Shown here piece after piece: positions 27,211 through 34,318 of a DNA stretch of 64,000 bases (position 1 is its first letter; each line of letters starts with the position of its first letter). The notes under the pieces are model-generated. The model was not told the origin of the DNA and searched no databases. It worked only from the letters and a program-made list of their open reading frames with translations. Location: NCBI RefSeq assembly GCF_013372205.1, contig NZ_CP053831.1:1054001-1118000 (forward strand), in the 5' to 3' direction. Source of the stretch: Campylobacter mucosalis (GTDB taxonomy: Bacteria; Campylobacterota; Campylobacteria; Campylobacterales; Campylobacteraceae). The position numbers and the translations under genes were made by a program.

Positions 27211-28343
27211 CTATTTTCTAAAATAAGTGTTATTAATCTTTTGTTTATTTTAAACACGTCAAAATTATTTTCCGCTATTGCCCTGCTCTCTTTACCCATT
27301 TTCTCTATTAAATCAGGATTTTTTATAAAAATTTCCATTTTATCAGCTAAAATTTTAACGTCAAATGGTGGTATCAAAAAGCCATTCACGCCATCTTTTA
27401 TGCTATCTTTGCAACCTGGCACATTGGTTGTGATAACAGCCCTGCCGATTGCCATAGCCTCTTGCGTGCTTCTTGGAAAACCTTCACGATAGTAGCTTGG
27501 CAAGACAAACACGGATGTATTTTTGATTTTTTCCTCAATATCATTAACCCCCCCCCTATAGATAATGATATCATTTTTTATATACTCTTCTAGCTCATCC
27601 TTTTTTATAGAAAATGGATTATTTTCATCAGCATCCCCATAAACATAAAATTTAATATTTGGATATCTCTCTTTTATAATCTTTGCGGCATTTATATACT
27701 CAAATATACCTTTTTGTGCCAAAAGTCTTGCTATAAATATAAAACTAACAGGCTCTAATAGTGGTCTTTGGTGGCTAAATTTAGTTAAATCCACGCCAAT
27801 TGGACCTAAAATTTCAAGAGATTTTAGACTTATTTTATATCTATCGATCAAATCTACCTTATCATCATTATTTAACAATATAAGTCTATCAAGCAGTGGG
27901 AGTGAAAATTTATAGAGTAAAATCTGAACCGACTTTATTAAATTTGTCTTTATTTTTTGCCTTTCGTTTAAAAGTGGAGTAAATGCATTTCCTAACCCCT
28001 CTATCATACCAACTTTTCGTTTCACACCAGCAATCTTAGCAGCAATAGTGCCAAATATAACAGGCTTTACAAAAAAGCTAAACACAATATCTGGTTTATG
28101 ATGTTTTAGTAGTTTTATTAAATTTATTGTGGCTTTTATATCTTTAAGCGGATTTAACCCCTTTGCGTTCAAATCATAATCAATCGGAATAGCCCCAAAA
28201 GACCTGACAATCTCTTTGCTTTTTTCATCATAGTCGCTTGTTAAACAATAAACTTCGTGGTTTTGGCTAACAAGCTCTAAAATCAACTCGCGTCTAAAAT
28301 TTATCATCATAGAAGCAATGCTACCAATTATAAAAATTTTCAA
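27195..28343 (-). CDS. GT4 glycosyltransferase, phase-variable
   Basis: A 382-residue GT-B fold transferase. The N-terminal domain opens with KIFIIGSIASMMINFRREL and the C-terminal GT4 domain has the FIARLLAQKG and PSYYREGFPRSTQEAMAIG (Glu-x7-Glu-like) motifs. It resembles PglA/CapM-type transferases that add HexNAc or hexose. The start is TTG with AGGAG seven bases upstream. A G9 tract encodes Arg-Gly-Gly-Val around residues 262-266, in the donor-binding half. The frame is intact at G9; G8 or G10 would remove about a third of the protein. It is the last gene of the neuC-led operon. Confidence 0.85.
   Translation of the reverse strand: MKIFIIGSIASMMINFRRELILELVSQNHEVYCLTSDYDEKSKEIVRSFGAIPIDYDLNAKGLNPLKDIKATINLIKLLKHHKPDIVFSFFVKPVIFGTIAAKIAGVKRKVGMIEGLGNAFTPLLNERQKIKTNLIKSVQILLYKFSLPLLDRLILLNNDDKVDLIDRYKISLKSLEILGPIGVDLTKFSHQRPLLEPVSFIFIARLLAQKGIFEYINAAKIIKERYPNIKFYVYGDADENNPFSIKKDELEEYIKNDIIIYRGGVNDIEEKIKNTSVFVLPSYYREGFPRSTQEAMAIGRAVITTNVPGCKDSIKDGVNGFLIPPFDVKILADKMEIFIKNPDLIEKMGKESRAIAENNFDVFKINKRLITLILENSYTPF
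27548..27556 (-). repeat. G9 (C9 on plus) tract inside the GT4 gene
   Basis: Nine consecutive C on the plus strand give G9 in the coding strand, read AGG GGG GGG GTT. The gene is in frame as sequenced. Slippage by one would frameshift after about residue 263. Confidence 0.9.
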
Positions 28344-28365
28344 AGAATATCTCCTATTTACATAA

Positions 28366-29352
28366 TTACAAATTTTTTATATATCTATAAAATTTTTTAG
28401 AAAAAGCGATTAAAAAATCCAGCCTTATAAACACCAAACTGTATAAAATTTTACGAACAAAACTATTCTTTTTATTCATCCATACGTATTTTACTTTATA
28501 AGATTGTGGCAAAATTTCTTTTATATACAGCTTGGTATTGCTCGTATTATTTGGGATAAAAATATTTAAAAAACCAATATATTGATACTTTATACAATCA
28601 CTTAAATTATTTTTATATATAAAATTTGTAATAAACGAACTAAACAGCTTAAAACTCTCTATTTCTTGTTTTGAAAAATTTCTAGTTGATAAAGAATTAG
28701 AATTTGTGCGATTATAGTGAACAAAAGCCTCGTTTAAATGCAAAATTTTATTTGCATTTAAAAATAGTTGCAAACACAATATGGTATCTTCTCCGTGAGA
28801 AGAAGTTGGAAAGATAACATCTTTATATAGCTTTCTTGCGATCAACTTATCCCATAATGCAACAGAAACATACATGGCCAAGATTGATTTTATATAATCA
28901 TTTCTTTTAAAATCTGAAAAATTTGCACCAATATAATTATGTGATCTATACACTTGTTTGTTATGATAGTTTAAAAAATAATCACAACAAACTATATCAG
29001 CATTATTATCATTTGCCTTTTGATACATTTTGCTTACCATGTTAGGTTCTATCCAATCGTCAGAGTCAATATGAAGAACAAATTCTCCATTTGAATTTTC
29101 AAATCCTGTTTTTCTTGCTTGAGGCAAACCTTCGTTTTGGGGTTTATTTATAATTTTTATGTCATCTTTTCTATTTGGATATTTATTTAAAGTTTGGCTT
29201 AAAACTTCCATGCTTTTATCTAGCGTGCAGTCATTTACAAAGATAAATTCTATACTTTCATAGTCTTGCTTCATTAGGCTTGTTGCACATTTTTCTATGA
29301 AATTTTCAACATTATAAATAGGAACTATTATGCTTACATCGTATTTTTTCAT
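28366..29352 (-). CDS. GT2 glycosyltransferase
   Basis: A 328-residue GT-A fold transferase. VSIIVPIYNVENFIEKC and FIFVNDCTLDKS form the N-terminal nucleotide site, ARKTGFENSNGEFVLHIDSDDW carries the DxD (DSDD), and a C-terminal helical basic tail follows. It is a clear paralogue of the genes at 36105 and 38805. I start at the ATG at 29352, with GAGG five bases upstream; the open frame extends 15 codons further without a ribosome site. It sits between neuB and the phase-variable GT4 in the sialic-acid operon. Acceptor and donor are unknown. No homopolymer tract is present. Confidence 0.85.
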   Translation of the reverse strand: MKKYDVSIIVPIYNVENFIEKCATSLMKQDYESIEFIFVNDCTLDKSMEVLSQTLNKYPNRKDDIKIINKPQNEGLPQARKTGFENSNGEFVLHIDSDDWIEPNMVSKMYQKANDNNADIVCCDYFLNYHNKQVYRSHNYIGANFSDFKRNDYIKSILAMYVSVALWDKLIARKLYKDVIFPTSSHGEDTILCLQLFLNANKILHLNEAFVHYNRTNSNSLSTRNFSKQEIESFKLFSSFITNFIYKNNLSDCIKYQYIGFLNIFIPNNTSNTKLYIKEILPQSYKVKYVWMNKKNSFVRKILYSLVFIRLDFLIAFSKKFYRYIKNL

Positions 29353-29402
29353 GCCAACCTCGTAATCTAGAATTTGCATTTTACGATCCATAAACATTGC
29401 AA

Positions 29403-30473
29403 CTAATAAATATCTTGTTTTTTAATTTGTGAATTTTTAGCAATATCATTTTTAGCGATTTTACCAAATAAACTCTCATACTCATCAGCACCAAAATCAC
29501 CACCGCTTGGTCTTTTAACCCACAAATTTTCACCACTTAAAACATCACCCTTTTTTATGTCAGCATCAGCCACAACAGAGGCAAACGCAAACGCCTTAGT
29601 TGGCTTTTCATCATCTATTAAAGTGTTTTTTTGCCCAAATCTCATTTTGGCCAATGCAGATGAAGCTGTTTTCAGCTCCTTAAACGCAATAGGATCCATA
29701 GAACAAACTATATCAGGTCCGACTCTATGCATACTATCGGTAAAATGCCTTTCTAATATACTTGCCCCCAATGCAACAGCACCCATGCATGCATAATTAT
29801 CAGTTGTATGATCGGATAATCCAACAACAGCATTTGGAAATTCTCTCATTAGTTCACTCATTGCACCAAGTCTAACATCGCTATACTTTGTAGGGTATAC
29901 ATTTGTGCAATGAAGCAATGCATAAGGCACACCGGCACTTTCGATTATGGAAACCGTTTTTTTAATGCTTTGAATATCATTCATTCCAGTAGATAAAATA
30001 ATTGGTTTACCAAAAGATGCTATTAATTTTACAAGTGGGTAGTTGTTACATTCACCTGAGCCTATTTTATAGGCTGGTATATTCATTTTTTGAAGTCTAT
30101 GCGCTGCCGCCCTAGAAAATGGTGTAGAGATAAATATCATGCCCTTGCTTTCGACATATTTTTGAAGTTTTATCTCATCTTCTTCGTTTAACGCACATCT
30201 TTTCATAATCTCATATATACTAACATCAGCATTACCAGGTATAACACCCTTTGCCTCATTACTCATCTCATCTTCAACAATATGCGTTTGATGTTTTATT
30301 ACCTCAGCTCCAGCCCTGTGTGCAGCATCAACCATCTCAAATGCGGTCTTAATACTTCCTTCATGATTTATGCCTATCTCACATATAATCAAAGGCTCAT
30401 GGTTTATACCGACTAATCTATTTTGGATTTTAAATTCTTTAGGATTTTGCATATCGCTTGCACCCCCCCCCAT
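29403..30473 (-). CDS. neuB: N-acetylneuraminate (sialic acid) synthase
   Basis: A 356-residue enzyme condensing ManNAc with phosphoenolpyruvate. EIGINHEGS, IKHQTHIVEDEM, STPFSRAA, KIGSGECNNYPL, GLSDHT and LERHFTD are NeuB-barrel motifs. A C-terminal SAF (antifreeze-like) domain follows from about residue 300. It matches remembered C. jejuni NeuB1 almost motif for motif. The first ATG (30473) opens into the G9 tract and has no visible ribosome site. A second in-frame ATG at 30452 (residue 8), ten bases beyond the tract, fits the family N-terminus better. The gene overlaps the upstream transferase by up to 61 bases. A legionaminic-type substrate is less likely since legB/C/H are absent here. 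Confidence 0.9.
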   Translation of the reverse strand: MGGGASDMQNPKEFKIQNRLVGINHEPLIICEIGINHEGSIKTAFEMVDAAHRAGAEVIKHQTHIVEDEMSNEAKGVIPGNADVSIYEIMKRCALNEEDEIKLQKYVESKGMIFISTPFSRAAAHRLQKMNIPAYKIGSGECNNYPLVKLIASFGKPIILSTGMNDIQSIKKTVSIIESAGVPYALLHCTNVYPTKYSDVRLGAMSELMREFPNAVVGLSDHTTDNYACMGAVALGASILERHFTDSMHRVGPDIVCSMDPIAFKELKTASSALAKMRFGQKNTLIDDEKPTKAFAFASVVADADIKKGDVLSGENLWVKRPSGGDFGADEYESLFGKIAKNDIAKNSQIKKQDIY

Positions 30474-31474
30474 TTATAAATTTTATTTATTACAAATAAA
30501 CCAGCTTCATCTATCCAAACGCTTATGCTGCAATCTTTTTTATTGCTTTGTTTTAAAGCGTCAATAAACGATGTCTTATAATCATCATAGTTATTTTTAA
30601 AGATTATAAAATCTTTCGGATTTGTCATATTAAGCTTGTATTGTTTTAAAATTTTACTTAATGGCACAAGATGGCTAGTTAAAATAAATATCCATGTTTT
30701 TGGATAATAATTTGAGTTGTGATTGTTTTTAAAATCATATACTCCAAACCCAAAATCATTTTTTTGAAATTTCATGTGATAGTAGGCTGTTAGTGTGTTA
30801 TTAATGAAAAGTTTTTTATCTTTAAATTCGGTATATTCACTAGGGAAATTCATGACTTCGCAATATTTGTCTTTTTTATAAAAAGTATCTTTATGAACCT
30901 TAAAAAGACACAAGTCAGAAAAAAGACCGCAAAAAACAGAACTGCTTAAACAATAAATTTCACTACGTTGCATTATGATATTAATACCGCTTAACTTTAG
31001 ATACTCATTTGGTTTCATTTTTAGCATATATTTCTTGATATCAGCCGTTTTAATTGGATCTAATATAATATCACCATCTATTTTTACAGCCCATTTATAC
31101 GTAGTTTTACTCAAAGCAAAATTATAATAATTAACTAAACTTTGATAGTCATCAGCCCCAAGCTCTTTATACTCTTTTGTACCTTGTGCAAAAACTTTTG
31201 GTATATAATGGTAAATTTTAAGCTTATTTGGATAGATTTTTAAAAGTTGCTTTAAAACTTCTTCTGTTTTATCAATGCAGTCATTATAAACCACTACCAG
31301 CTCATCTAAAAATCCAGCGCCTAAATCATCTGAATTTTCAAGCCATGAGTGAATAACTTGATCTATAAATTCATCTTCATTTTTACACCTAATAAATCCG
31401 CTAACACCATCTTTTCTGCTATTAACATCCTTAAAAATTACATCAGGTTTATCAACTATAATTATTTCATTCAT
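30413..31474 (-). CDS. CgtA-like glycosyltransferase (candidate beta-1,4-GalNAc transferase), tail phase-variable
   Basis: A 353-residue transferase. Key segments are FIRCKNEDEF, VVYNDCIDKTEEVL, LVNYYNFAL and WAVKIDGDIIL, the last carrying the DxD. By eye these line up with C. jejuni CgtA (FIRVKNE, GYNDCTDGSEEI, SYYNYV, WLIKIDVD), which adds GalNAc to sialylated galactose in ganglioside mimics. The specificity here is inference. Its last 20 residues are read through the G9 tract in a different frame from neuB, so the two genes overlap by 61 bases. It begins with an eight-base overlap with neuA. Confidence 0.75.
   Translation of the reverse strand: MNEIIIVDKPDVIFKDVNSRKDGVSGFIRCKNEDEFIDQVIHSWLENSDDLGAGFLDELVVVYNDCIDKTEEVLKQLLKIYPNKLKIYHYIPKVFAQGTKEYKELGADDYQSLVNYYNFALSKTTYKWAVKIDGDIILDPIKTADIKKYMLKMKPNEYLKLSGINIIMQRSEIYCLSSSVFCGLFSDLCLFKVHKDTFYKKDKYCEVMNFPSEYTEFKDKKLFINNTLTAYYHMKFQKNDFGFGVYDFKNNHNSNYYPKTWIFILTSHLVPLSKILKQYKLNMTNPKDFIIFKNNYDDYKTSFIDALKQSNKKDCSISVWIDEAGLFVINKIYKWGGVQAICKILKNLKSKID
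30463..30471 (-). repeat. G9 (C9 on plus) tract shared by the CgtA-like gene and neuB start
   Basis: Nine C on the plus strand. In the coding direction the run includes the G of the first neuB ATG. The upstream transferase reads it TGG GGG GGG GTG, neuB reads it ATG GGG GGG GGT. One added G would join the two frames. Confidence 0.9.
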
Positions 31475-32147
31475 TTTCTGCTCTTTTGCAAAGCAAATTT
31501 GCTCTTTTTAAATCCTGCAAACTATCAATATCTATAGAGCTTATCTCATCCATTTTATATAAATTTAATGGCTCTATAAAAAATCTCTTAAACTCAAACA
31601 AATCAGCTATACTATTTATATATATTGCACCGTTTGGCAAATATGCCTTTGGCAATATTTGTCTAGGCAACTCAAGGCTTTTTAAATCATTTACAGGGTA
31701 AAAAATACTATCATTTTCTATAATCATTTTAAATGGATGGGACTTGCACTCCGTAACAGAAACTAAACTGCCAGTGTTTGTTTTGGTAAAAATTTCAAAT
31801 GCTTCTTTTATATGTTTTGCTGTCCTTAAAGGGCTTGTAGGCTGTAATAAAACCGAAGTGCCTTTTGTAATTTTCAACTCACTTAAAGCATGCAATATCG
31901 CAGATATTGAACTTGCAGTATCGCTTGCTAAATACTCTGGTCTTTTGATAACTTTTATATCATACTTAAACCCTTCTTTTGCTATCTCATCGCCATCAGT
32001 AGATAAAACAATTTTATCAAAAACACCACTATTTATTGCTTGAGTTATTGCTCTAGCAACTAAAGAAATTCCACCAACTTTTCTTAAATTTTTATTTATC
32101 AAGCCCTTTGAATTAGCTCTAGCAAGTATCACTGCGACATTACTCAT
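31467..32147 (-). CDS. neuA: CMP-N-acetylneuraminate synthetase
   Basis: A 226-residue nucleotidyltransferase that activates sialic acid with CTP. ILARANSKGLINKNL is the CTP-binding motif (usually ARxGSKGxxxKN; here Ala-Asn replaces the Gly-Gly). LLQPTSPLRTAKHI and the ending ISSIDIDSLQDLKRA are family hallmarks. Starts with an ATGA overlap with neuC and overlaps the next gene by eight bases. Together with NeuB and NeuC this completes CMP-Neu5Ac synthesis from UDP-GlcNAc. Confidence 0.92.
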   Translation of the reverse strand: MSNVAVILARANSKGLINKNLRKVGGISLVARAITQAINSGVFDKIVLSTDGDEIAKEGFKYDIKVIKRPEYLASDTASSISAILHALSELKITKGTSVLLQPTSPLRTAKHIKEAFEIFTKTNTGSLVSVTECKSHPFKMIIENDSIFYPVNDLKSLELPRQILPKAYLPNGAIYINSIADLFEFKRFFIEPLNLYKMDEISSIDIDSLQDLKRANLLCKRAENE

Positions 32148-33271
32148 TCTACAAATACCTTTTGTAAATTAGTTTGCCAAATTTTATCATTATGGATAAA
32201 CTCAATAAACTTACTAAGGCTATCTCCACTACCAAAGCTTGTGTCCTTATTTAAAGGACTATTTGGTTTTAAATTTGAGATTGCTTTTAAAATTTCATTA
32301 CTATCATACCAGCAATTATAGACAAATTTTGAAGTGCTTCTATTGTTTTGCCTAGTGCCGACATTGATAGTATTTACACCATAAAATGGAGCTTCTCTCA
32401 CCCCTGCACTTGAATTTCCGATAATAAACTCAGCATTTTTAAGCAAAACCAAAAAATATTCAAATCTAATAGATGGGAAAATCTTAAATTTTTTACAATC
32501 ACGCATCTTGTCTATCTGTGAGAGTATGAATTTTGAGCCAAGATCATTGTTTGGATATATTACAATAAAATTTTTATTGCTGTCATCTATGGCTTTAAAA
32601 TACTGTTTTGTATACTCTTGCATATAGTCAAACTCGGTAGTAACTGGATGAAACATTGAAATGGCGTAACTATTAAAATCTATATCATAGTACTCTTTTG
32701 CATCTTTTAAATTTGGCAAAGTATTACTACTCATTACGTCAATATCAGGAGAGCCTATGATAAAGATATTGCCTTTATTTTCACCCATTTTTATAAGGCG
32801 ATTTTTAGCCTCATTATTTGCAACCAAATGAATATGTGCAAATTTGCTTATAGCATGTCTTATGCTGTCATCAATAGTTCCAGAAAGCTCGCCACCCTCT
32901 ATATGACACACTAGTTTTCTCTCAAAACAAGCAGCTAATGCACCAGCTAATGCCTCAATCCTGTCCCCATGAACAAACACCATATCTGGGTTAATTTCTG
33001 TAAAAAATCTACTTAAGATATTAATACTATTACCCAAAATTGACCCCATGGGTTCATCTATGAATTGATTATTGATCAAGTAGATATTTTTATAATTTTG
33101 TTTTATAACCTCTCTGTATGTACTACCATATAAAGATAGCATGTGCATGCCGGTTACTATAACAAACAACTCAAACTCATCACTCTTTTCTATATACGAC
33201 AAAAGAGGTTTTAGTTTTCCAAAATCAGCCCTTGTCCCAGTTATAAAAAGTAGCTTTTTCTTAGCTAACAT
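32144..33271 (-). CDS. neuC: UDP-N-acetylglucosamine 2-epimerase (hydrolysing)
   Basis: A 375-residue GT-B-like enzyme making ManNAc from UDP-GlcNAc. FITGTRADFGKLKPLL, VTGMHML, VHGDRIEALAGALAA, HIEGGELSGTIDDSIRHAISK and GNSSAGVREAPFYGV are the family signatures. Start chosen at the ATG at 33271; AGGA lies about ten bases upstream. A TTG three codons earlier is in frame but too near the ribosome site. It leads the sialic-acid operon, divergent from the sialyltransferase. LegG-type epimerases are close relatives, but the partner set favours sialic acid. Confidence 0.9.
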   Translation of the reverse strand: MLAKKKLLFITGTRADFGKLKPLLSYIEKSDEFELFVIVTGMHMLSLYGSTYREVIKQNYKNIYLINNQFIDEPMGSILGNSINILSRFFTEINPDMVFVHGDRIEALAGALAACFERKLVCHIEGGELSGTIDDSIRHAISKFAHIHLVANNEAKNRLIKMGENKGNIFIIGSPDIDVMSSNTLPNLKDAKEYYDIDFNSYAISMFHPVTTEFDYMQEYTKQYFKAIDDSNKNFIVIYPNNDLGSKFILSQIDKMRDCKKFKIFPSIRFEYFLVLLKNAEFIIGNSSAGVREAPFYGVNTINVGTRQNNRSTSKFVYNCWYDSNEILKAISNLKPNSPLNKDTSFGSGDSLSKFIEFIHNDKIWQTNLQKVFVE

Positions 33272-33306
33272 AACAAACAAATCCTAAAATGCATTTTAAA
33301 GTTCTA

Positions 33307-33312
33307 ATTATA
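33307..33312 (-). promoter_or_regulatory. -10 box of the neuC operon
   Basis: On the minus strand this reads TATAAT, preceded by TG. It is about 35 bases before the neuC ATG and faces away from the cst promoter, so the two divergent promoters share about 45 bases. Confidence 0.45.
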
Positions 33313-33355
33313 CATTTTTTTTATAAATTTAAAGGTAAAATTATATCAAAATAGA

Positions 33356-33361
33356 TATAAT
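33356..33361 (+). promoter_or_regulatory. -10 box of the sialyltransferase gene
   Basis: A perfect TATAAT lies 50 bases before the TTG start. Transcription would begin near 33368, giving a leader of about 40 bases that ends in the G9 tract. Confidence 0.5.
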
Positions 33362-33397
33362 TTTGACACATTATAAATTTTTAAGAAACAAAAAAAA

Positions 33398-33406
33398 GGG
33401 GGGGGG
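33398..33406 (+). repeat. G9 homopolymer tract abutting the sialyltransferase start codon
   Basis: Seven A then nine G directly precede TTG AAC. No ATG exists in frame between the promoter and the protein body. The A-G junction is the only ribosome-site-like sequence. This is the same architecture as at 21787 (sstT). Confidence 0.9.
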
Positions 33407-34306
33407 TTGAACTCAACAAATGCACTAATATCTGGCAATGGTCCAAGCCTAAAAAATATAGATTACTCTTTATTACCGGACTCTTATGATATTTTTAGGT
33501 GTAATCAATTTTATTTTGAAGACAGGTATTTTTTAGGTAAAAGATGTGATTTTGCTTTTTTAAATTCAGGGGTAGCACTTGAGCAGTACCTCACGTTTAA
33601 AACATTAGAAGAAAAAGACGAGTATATAATAAAAAACATTGTGTTATCTAATTTATGCTTAAGCAAATTTGAAGTAGAGGAATTAAAAAATATACAAAAG
33701 ATATTTTTTCCTGATGTAGAAGATGGGTATGAAACGTATAGCAAGCTAAAAGATTTTGATACATTTGTAAAATTTAACGAGATCTACAAAAACAACCGCA
33801 TAACGTCAGGCATATATATGTGTGCATACGCTATCGCAAAAGGATATAAAAATATATATCTAACAGGAATCGACTTTTATTCAAAGGAGGTAGATTACTA
33901 TGCGTTTGATACCAAAAAGAAAAACTTAACTACTATAATTAATAATTTCAAAACAGATCATTATAAGTTCTCATACCACAAAGAATACTTTGACGTAGAA
34001 GCTTTAATCTTTTTAAAAAACAATTACGATGTAAATTTTATATGTATAAGTCCAAACAGTCTATTAGATAAACATTTAAGAGATAAAAATATACACACCG
34101 AACCTAAAAAAAATGAAGAGTGCAAATTTACACCAAGCAATAAACCCAAAAACTACACTAATGATATAATAATGCCAAGCCAAGAGGCGCGTAAAAGATA
34201 TTTAATAGCCACTAATCACTTCATAGCAATTGGTTCTGATTTTAAAAAATTTACAAAACAGCAAATTAGGAAACTGTTAGTAAAACTCGGCCTAAATTTG
34301 ACTTAA
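33407..34306 (+). CDS. cst: GT42 sialyltransferase (Cst-II/Cst-I type)
   Basis: A 299-residue transferase moving sialic acid from CMP-Neu5Ac. ISGNGPSLKNIDYS, IFRCNQFYFEDRYFLGKRC, RITSGIYMCAYAIAKGYKNIYLTGIDFY and SPNSLL match remembered Cst-II closely. A His in SYHKEY sits where the Cst-II catalytic His188 falls. The C-terminus is a basic amphipathic helix for membrane attachment. The start codon is TTG immediately after the G9 tract; no better in-frame start is present. Linkage (alpha-2,3 only, or 2,3 and 2,8) cannot be decided. It is followed by a terminator that overlaps the convergent flippase gene. Confidence 0.92.
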   Translation: MNSTNALISGNGPSLKNIDYSLLPDSYDIFRCNQFYFEDRYFLGKRCDFAFLNSGVALEQYLTFKTLEEKDEYIIKNIVLSNLCLSKFEVEELKNIQKIFFPDVEDGYETYSKLKDFDTFVKFNEIYKNNRITSGIYMCAYAIAKGYKNIYLTGIDFYSKEVDYYAFDTKKKNLTTIINNFKTDHYKFSYHKEYFDVEALIFLKNNYDVNFICISPNSLLDKHLRDKNIHTEPKKNEECKFTPSNKPKNYTNDIIMPSQEARKRYLIATNHFIAIGSDFKKFTKQQIRKLLVKLGLNLT

Positions 34307-34318
34307 TAGGCCGTTTTT
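34288..34318 (+). terminator. Terminator of the sialyltransferase gene
   Basis: CGGCCTA and TAGGCCG form a seven-base-pair stem around a 12-base loop containing the stop codon, followed by five T. It overlaps the 3' end of the convergent flippase gene. Confidence 0.75.

Noticed and set aside
29403-33271. Legionaminic or pseudaminic acid pathway
   Set aside because: NeuB/NeuC relatives exist for those sugars, but the dehydratase, aminotransferase and acetyltransferase genes needed for them are not present in the window.
33407-34306. Calling the sialyltransferase bifunctional (alpha-2,3/2,8) from the Asn at the Cst-II position 51 equivalent
   Set aside because: An Asn does align there by eye (residue 53), but Cst-I also has Asn at that place and is monofunctional as far as I recall, so the residue does not decide.
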